Both the position numbers and the translations under genes were made by a program. A stretch of 64,000 nucleotides of DNA from Pseudisothecium myosuroides (taxonomy: Eukaryota > Streptophyta > Bryopsida > Hypnales > Lembophyllaceae): assembly GCA_951799445.1 (NCBI GenBank), contig OX637295.1, positions 5,704,001-5,768,000 on the forward strand, in the 5' to 3' direction. This document shows, piece after piece, positions 57,117 to 64,000 of the stretch; the first letter of the stretch is position 1, and the number at the start of each line of letters is the position of its first letter. Under the pieces are notes generated by a model. It ran no database searches. It worked only from the letters and a program-made list of their open reading frames with translations, and was not told the DNA's origin.

Positions 57117-58900
57117 CCTTGGACGCTGTCCTTCCAGACCTTTTCACCAAATGTAATATTCACAGCTACAACTTCTTTATCTACAACTTCTTACAATTGA
57201 CTACGACAGCGACCCTTCTCACTGACGTAGGCTTGATACCAAAAAGAGCTATCCGACGATCGCTGCCTCGAATGTGCTAGTGCGAAAGGAGTGAATTATG
57301 AGCCTGCATAAACAATAGAAAGTTAGTCTACATCAACTTAAATGGCATGTCGAGTTGGGAGACAGTTCAAAGAATCAGATCCAGCATGCGTGAAATGAAA
57401 GGTATGTTTAATTTTCAATTGAAATATGTTTAACCTGCCCGGAAACCACAATGAAAATTTCAGCCCTCAACAAACAGACAGACAGACAACGACTAATATA
57501 TTCTCTCCATGAAAATGTCAAGCCTACGCAACAATTTCTGACAAGCACCTAGCGAGAAACTTCAAAAACTATGAAAGGTTAAAAAATATGTACGGGGACA
57601 CAAGGCAAAGAGCTTGCCGACAAGTTCACAAGGCGTCCAAAACAAAACAAATACGTTCATGACAAGTGGCGGCACCTGCTCAAATGAGCACCTGAGTTAA
57701 AGAGGTCAGAAAGAATGCAAGTTAAGCAGGGTAAGTGAACTGTAACAGAGATATGTCCCACCACTGCTAGTCGAGGAATCTCAAACACAGACTAATGCGA
57801 GTAAGTGCAACAGAAAACTCAGTGAGAGACTCCTCCGTCGCATAGTAAAAAGACTACATATTCCAAGGTGAACTCCTTCACAACTCCGACACGACAAAAA
57901 GAGATAAAAACAGCAGCCTCGCAAGTTCAGCTCACATAAACAAAACTGCGTAAACTCCGATACTATACTCTGCTATCAAGATTCACTAAAACTCGTACGT
58001 AATCACGCACAATAAACAACCTCTCTAAGAGATTGCATTCCACAATTTGCGCAGGCATGTGTGTACAAAACATGCACCTGTGAGAACGCAAAAAGATGTC
58101 CATAAGATACCAAAACTATAACAAAATTCTCTGACCAGGTCCTACACGCTGTAGTACTCATTTCAAAAAACAAAGAGGCATACAAGAATCTGAGCGTAGC
58201 TATGCAAAAACTATGGAACACAGCGTTCCGGGAACGCAATTGCTAGGAAGAAACGAGATTAACAAGCAAAAAACACAAGGATCAAGCTCCCAAACAAAAA
58301 GAATGAACCATACCCTAAAAACTGCCACAAACAAATACACCGCCGCAAAAACCTCAAAACCGTAAGCACAAAACCTCTCCAGGCTCACACAACAAAGAAT
58401 CCCCCGTCTGACCACACAGCCCCCCTCCTCCCCCAAACAAACCCCTCGCACACTCAATTCACAACAAGAAGCGCCGCGATCCAGTCTCCCGGCCACCCTA
58501 TCCCCCAATTCCCTGCAAGATCCCTCCATTATAGCACCAGAACGACTCCACAACCTCCAAAAGCCCTCGCGACCGCCATTTACCTGCACCAACCCGCCTC
58601 CAAACTCTGGTTCTCCCACACCCGCCCCCACGGTGTTTCCCCACCGCGATCCTGCACCAAATTGGCAGCCCAAGCTTTCTCCGGAACACTCTCTTCGCCG
58701 TGCACTCGCTCACGCTAACGAAACGGCGGAATCTCCATGTCCCGTCTCGCAAATCGGAACCCTAGCTGCGACCGCCATCGCCAGCCCTCACCTCAGTCAG
58801 TCGTCGCAGCCTCGAGTGGTACAAACTACTACGGTCCCCTGGCTGGTTCGCTCAAGCGCAGCGCCTGGGCCCCTTTATCTGTGCCTCGGGACGATAACCC
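57117..58900 (-). promoter_or_regulatory. Probable 5'UTR, leader intron and promoter of PAT1
   Basis: Read on the minus strand, 58584-58850 is GC-rich, leader-like sequence ending GTTGGTGCAG followed by a GTAAAT donor at about 58583. An acceptor TTTATGCAG lies near 57307, giving a leader intron of about 1.27 kb before the start codon at 57116. Frames in this stretch on either strand lack motifs. The exact transcription start is not visible. Confidence 0.5.
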
Positions 58901-59512
58901 TAGGTTCTAACTAGGGTTACGCCATTCGGTGGGCCACCCAGGGTCAGAATGTAACTGCGGTTAAGTTCCCTTGCTCTCGTCGCGTTACGTGTCGTCTTCC
59001 GGGCTGGTGACTGAATTGGTTGGTGCCCCTTTGGTTTTCAGTGGCCCCGCCCATTTCTTTCCCCTTTTCTTTCTATTTCTTTTTTTCTTTTTTTCTTTTT
59101 CTGCTATTGGCCCCATTTTGCATGCGCTTGTATGGGTGCCATTGCATTAAGCTGATGTCCCTGTTGCGCGGGCTCCAGCAGCCGTGGATCCATGTCTCCA
59201 TGATGTGGCCTTCCTTTCAAGGGGTCAAATCGTTGGGCAACCAATAGGGACATCTAGAATGTTCTTACTTTTTAAAAATTTAATTTAAAAAAAAATTGGG
59301 GACACAAATTTGAATCACTGCAAAAGGATTGGGAAATCTTTTCAATTGCTTTGGAGTTTGGATGGGAGGTTTGTGAATGTAAGGAGCTTAGTGGGTTTGG
59401 TACTGTCTGTACTTTGTACCTTTGATTATGTTCATTATGTTGAAAGGAGTTGATGGATTCTGTAGATGTAACTGAGCAGGGGTTGATGTTTCTTGGATTT
59501 GGGGTACATTTA
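58901..59512. other. Intergenic upstream of PAT1
   Basis: Contains a CT-rich run at about 59055-59100 (TTTCTTTTT words). No gene seen. Confidence 0.4.
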
Positions 59513-59836
59513 AGGGAGGAGGTCCATAAATCGCTCATTTAAGAGCTGAAACTGAATTTTGGGGAGGTGAAATGTCTTGAAATATTTTTCAGTAAATTTT
59601 CCTTGAAAGACAAGTGGAATTGGCATCTAATCCAAGTTGTTTCATATTTTTTGGAGCTTTGTGGAATTAGTTATAAAATTTTGAAGTTGAAATGGCATAG
59701 GGCTTCAAAATCACCCACCTCCTGAAATGTACATTGTTTGTACATTGCTAAAGGCTACAAAAAAGAAACATGTACAAATAGTGTACATTTGAGGAGGTGG
59801 ATGATTTTAGAGCCTGCACACTTTTAGAACCTCCTA
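59513..59836 (-). mobile_element. Foldback MITE, family F1 copy 2
   Basis: Inverted copy of the element at 12497-12815 over its whole length, including GGTCCATAAA at one end and TAGAACCTCCTA at the other. Palindrome arms at 59700-59743 and 59769-59813 pair around a 25-base loop; the core is GTACAAATAGTGTACATTTG. The right arm matches copy 1 almost exactly, while the left arm has drifted. Confidence 0.78.
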
Positions 59837-61715
59837 CCTTACCCCAAGAGTGTTCAAAACTATCATTTTCTAGTGCATTGAGCAAAAATGACCAATTTTT
59901 TTTAATTGTTTGAATTTATTTAATAGTTAATAATAAATCATTGAATTAGATGTATTCCAAATTTCAAAAGTAAATGAGGAGTGTAGCATATTCAAAATGA
60001 CCTTTCAAATTTGTAGGAAGTCCAAAGAACTAGCAATCCCCTTAGAAGTGGTTGATGATTTATTATATCTTTAAAATAAGTATTTTTTTTAAAGTCCAAC
60101 CGTATGCATAAGATTCTTGAGCTTTAGGGTCGGGATATCTTTTAAAATATGGTAAGGTATTAACTTGCAAAATGCAATTCTCATAGGTGTAAAATAATCA
60201 TGATGTTGGCTAAGGAAAATACAACTTGAATAGGCCATATGCCACACCTTGTCCATGCTACTTCACTTGATTTTCCAATTAGCATTAATAAGTCCCTTTA
60301 ACAATCTTGTTGTCCAATGAAAAGGCATTACCAATATTGGTGGGGACCAAGCATATTCCTAACAGACACCCAATTCTGCACATGCATCGATGGACATTCC
60401 TTCCCAATTGGCGTGCTAATGCTGGCTCACATGCTGCTCAGTTGGCTAAAATTTTGGACAATAGTGGCTAGATTTGTCCACCAAGCTCACATATAATCTC
60501 GTCCTCAAATGGCCTCTTGTACTATATTTTAATAATTATTCCATTGCGTAAATCCAGTGGTAAAATAGCGCGTCACTATAGTCTTGATGGATCAAGCTAC
60601 AATATATTTGAGGCAAAAAGTAAGCTATTCACTAGATTGTTAATAAGACAATCTTATAGCTGCAAAATGCCTAAAAAAGAAGGTCATAGTCTTGTGAAGT
60701 CACTATTGCAAAAGTTGTAGTCTTAAACTTTAATCTTTGTGAAACACACTTTTTCACTTCATGTAATTTTTATTCCATGCAATAGAATTACATTAATCTA
60801 ATTCTATGTATTTTCCAATTTGTAATGAACAAGGAGTCAATGTTGATCTTTAATTTCTTTAAGCTTTTTAAGTCTTTACTTGACTTTGTGAGACAAGATC
60901 TTTTATTATTATCTTCAATTCTTCAATGGGTCTTGAATCTCTTATTTCTTTTGAATTGTTTTCTCTTTAAGCTCTTTGTCTTTGTTGTAAGTCTTTTATA
61001 TCTTTTTGTCTTTTATTTTGTTGTATGGCTTGAAAGTTGGTCTTTGGAAAGTCGATCTTGTATTTTTGGTGTTAATAATCACATATACAATGGAAAAAAT
61101 TCCCTTTATATAGTTTCCCGCAGTCACAGGAGAACTAAGGAAAAATCCTAACCGTTTTGCCTTTGGTAATAGGTCTAAGACTATTCCTACTATAATTTTC
61201 CTAACTACTGTACCTTTTCCTAACTAATTCTTTCCTATAATTAGCCTAGTAACTCTATGTACTAAGTAAGTTGTATTGCCGCTTTGGTCTTCCTTTTCTG
61301 TGCTGAAGTGGTCTTTTGTAAAATTAATAACTTGTGAATTAAGATATTTTTCCTCATTATTAATCTTTCCATCTTGTAGTCTGAAGTATATACTTTAAGA
61401 TTCTTCATTCTTGAATCCAATTCTTCATGTTTTACCAATTTTAATTAATTATGGAAAGTGCTCAAATATATAGGAATCGATACAATTTTGTCATTTTTAC
61501 AAATTAATAACTTTTGTATTTTAATATTTTTATACATGTGAATCATTTTGTTCCCTGTAGTCTAGCATATTTTATCCTCTGATCTAATTATCTTGAGATT
61601 CCCAAAATATCAATAATTAGTTTAAGGAATCTAAAGTAAGCCAATTATAATTTCTTTAAAGGATAACATAATGGGTTAACACTTCACAACTCAACATTCT
61701 ACTAGTGTGTTACAA
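59837..61715. other. AT-rich intergenic region
   Basis: No gene recognised. A plus-strand frame at 60825-61151 encodes a low-complexity Leu/Phe-rich peptide from T-rich DNA and is not called. Confidence 0.5.
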
Positions 61716-61946
61716 GGTTAACCCTTGAAGGACGGATTGGTCACTGTGGAAATCATCCCTTTGGATACCATGAGAATCATTGCCTTAAAAAAATGGAAAA
61801 GCACTCATTGGAAATCAACCTACTGTAGAAGACCTTCCCTTTCCACAACAGAATTCTGAGGATGAATAGTTGCACTTCTATCTACATGCAAAGATTCTCT
61901 GTCATTCATCGGATGCCAAACGTCCTCCACGTCGTTCAAGGGTTAA
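61716..61946. mobile_element. MITE, family F2 copy 3
   Basis: Ends GGTTAACCCTTGAAGG and CGTTCAAGGGTTAA are inverted repeats. Internal text GGAAATCATCC, AGCACTCATTGGAA and AAGATTCTCTGTCAT is shared with the copy at about 41617-41830 and, inverted, with 30975-31206. Confidence 0.75.
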
Positions 61947-63649
61947 GCCATAAAGGGTTCCTTTAACCCCTAACTGCTCAAATGACCATTTTATGGTCGT
62001 TGCCCGACTTTGGGTAGATTTTTCAGGCGAAAAAAAAATTTCAATTTTTATTTTTTTATTTTAAAAAAAAGATTGGATTGTCTTTCAATATTTATATTCA
62101 AAACTAAGATCACTACAGTCAAACAAAAATTATAAGAGAAATAACACAAAGAATCTAGTATTTGCTTAGTGTTGAAAAACTTACTAATAGGGAAAAGTGT
62201 TGGTGTTCTCATTACTAGATCTTATACATTTTTTCACAAATCAATAGAAACCACAATTTTGACCAATCAAATTAGGTGTTAATGATATTTGTAGTTCAAT
62301 TGTATGATTAATGGAACTTCAATGTTTTGCAAATCTCTCCTCAATAATTTTTTTTTTTTTTTTTGATTAGATAACAATATTATACTCAAGAGTTGGCATT
62401 ACTACTAAGTATATAAACCATTTTTCAGCCATTTATAGGGTTTGTTCCAAAATTGTGGTTGGGTTTATATTAGAACCCTTTTTAGACTTTGTACATATGT
62501 AGACAAATCAAGCTCACAACTTTTTCAAATAGAACGGCAAATCAAATTTATTTTGGTCAAGTCATTTGGAATAAAGAAAAGACATAATATAGGTAGTTAA
62601 TGCAAAACATGTAACTTCCCATGTAATCCCATTGTTGTCCCAAAGAAGGAGGACTCTTCTCATGCATTTGGATTCTAATGTAGGTCTCCTAATCCCTAAA
62701 AATCCACGCATCACTTTTTGAATATTCTTTGATGAATCTTGATTGTATCTTTTAATATAACTATTTTGGGTGTTTGATTTAAACTAGGAAAATGAAACTT
62801 GAAAAGTTTCATTTTTATTCTACATTAAATTTTTTTTTTTAAATTAAAAGAATTATTGCAATTTACAATATTTATGTGTTAGAATTCAAGTTATACAATA
62901 TGGTGTGTGTTTCATTCTTATTTTTAATTTAAAAAAAAAATTATATTACAAAATTATATTCTACATTCTATCCTTTATTTATAGTACAAATTTCAAATTA
63001 TTCTATTATATATTATAATTGATATGGTTTTATTTTCAATCTTATTTTAAAAATTCCAATCATTTTTTTGCATCAAAAAATTAGGAAAATCATTGTCAAT
63101 AGAAAATACAACCTTTTCTAAGTGAAAATATAAAGATTTTATACTTCAATTATAGGAAAGGATAAATTTTGTTTGATAGTGGCATTTGATTTGAAGGTCT
63201 TTAGCAAGGGTGTTTTGGGTGTAAAATATAAAATGATTAATTCATAAATCTTTAAACCAATATCTATTTTTATTTGTACCTTTTGATAAAATATCAAATT
63301 AATTAGATTGTTTTTGCCATATTTACTAGTTTATTTTCACTTTTTGCTATTAAATTATAACAAGGACAATTTTTCATAACATAAATAGGATTTTTGTACA
63401 ATGATTGACAACATAGAATATTACAAACTAAAAGTATAAGATTGATACTTGAACACAATTTAAAATTTATCTTTGATATGATATTTGACCATTTCACAAT
63501 GGATGTAGTTTTAATTAGACATTTTTGCACTTGGAGTGTGTGACATTGCACTTGTCTTATACACCACCCAAAAAAGACTATTTCAAATGTTTGGAGGGAG
63601 GGATTTTCAAAATTAACATTTACTCTTTGTAGGAAAAATTGTTCGGTGA
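61947..63649. other. AT-rich intergenic region
   Basis: Long T and A runs, for example a poly-T tract at about 62348-62363. The minus-strand frame at 63303-63728 has no motif and overlaps the CACTA terminus. Nothing else seen. Confidence 0.5.
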
Positions 63650-64000
63650 CACTACAACAAAATTGGTGTTTTATAACTGCAAAATATGACTGCAGTGAGT
63701 CGTAAAATCTCAAATATGACTCACGCAAAAATCACTCTAGATGACTCACGATATGATTAGGTCTAGTCATTACCGACGAGTTACTTCAGACATGATTCAT
63801 TAGCCAAATTTTGCCAACTTGGCATATACGTTGACCATCTTTCAAGGCTTGCTTTTTTCTCGAGCTGCCCGAGCAAAAGAAAAAAAATCCTATGTGGCAT
63901 ATGACTCTGTGTAGTCATATTTTTTGTTGACGTGGAATATGTATGGTGAGTCATATTTTGACCGACGTGGCATATGACTGTGGTGAGTTATATTTTTTGT
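63650..64000. mobile_element. Terminus of a CACTA-type (En/Spm) element, cut by the window edge
   Basis: CACTACAACAAAATTGGTG at 63650 matches the conserved start of plant CACTA elements (CACTACAAGAAA). It is followed by many subterminal words of the form ATATGACTG.GGTGAGTCATA in both orientations, as expected for transposase binding regions. The body and other end lie beyond 64000. Confidence 0.7.

Noticed and set aside
60825..61151. 108-codon hydrophobic frame
   Set aside because: Leu/Phe-rich product follows from T-rich low-complexity DNA; no family signal.

Overview
The window is nuclear DNA of a land plant. The genes have GT-AG introns with AT-rich interiors, several proteins carry plastid-type transit peptides, and the families are plant ones: GRAS, a LEC2/FUS3/ABI3-type B3 factor, an ILR1-like auxin-conjugate hydrolase, PAT1, and a plastid MutS2. 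Gene spacing and the dense foldback/MITE content would suit a non-seed plant such as a moss or lycophyte. That is an inference; nothing in the window fixes the species.

Layout. 0-2 kb: AT-rich spacer. 2.1-4.1 kb (+): rhodanese-domain protein. 4.6-9.6 kb (-): plastid MutS2. 9.7-14.5 kb: two separated remnants of a LYR-motif gene, five 143-bp tandem repeats, an (AAT)n tract and a foldback element. 15.0-17.1 kb (+): GRAS factor. 18.0-21.0 and 22.3-24.1 kb (-): two paralogous genes of an unrecognised FRP..RYIPE repeat family. 25.4-28.8 kb (+): IAA-amino-acid hydrolase. 28.8-34.7 kb: spacer with MITEs, a palindrome and a duplicated 3' end. 34.7-36.8 kb (-): B3 factor, divergent from a LYR gene at 37.5-37.9 kb (+). 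38.0-39.4 kb (+): small plastid membrane protein. 40-53 kb: gene-poor repeat land with a pogo-type MITE, a decayed copy of the membrane-protein gene, a 154-bp hairpin and a decayed Tc1-like transposase. 53.6-57.1 kb (-): PAT1. 57.1-64 kb: a probable 5'UTR intron, then spacer ending in a CACTA-type terminus.

The most striking feature is a large inverted segmental relationship between 9-14.5 kb and 37.4-39.4 kb. MutS2 shares its transit-peptide exon and the start of its second exon (about 108 residues), plus upstream DNA, with the small membrane protein. The upstream DNA in both copies is the last LYR exon: intact at 37.8 kb, frameshifted at 9.7 kb. The missing first LYR exon of the broken copy lies at 14.4 kb in the opposite orientation. 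MutS2 therefore appears to carry a promoter, transit peptide and N-terminal coil shared with an unrelated plastid membrane protein. The 38-kb gene's intron has gained a foldback element and a mosaic of plastid DNA pieces.

Exon joins were made by hand from splice signals and reading phase. All multi-exon coding models listed close in frame. Functions beyond the named families are inference.
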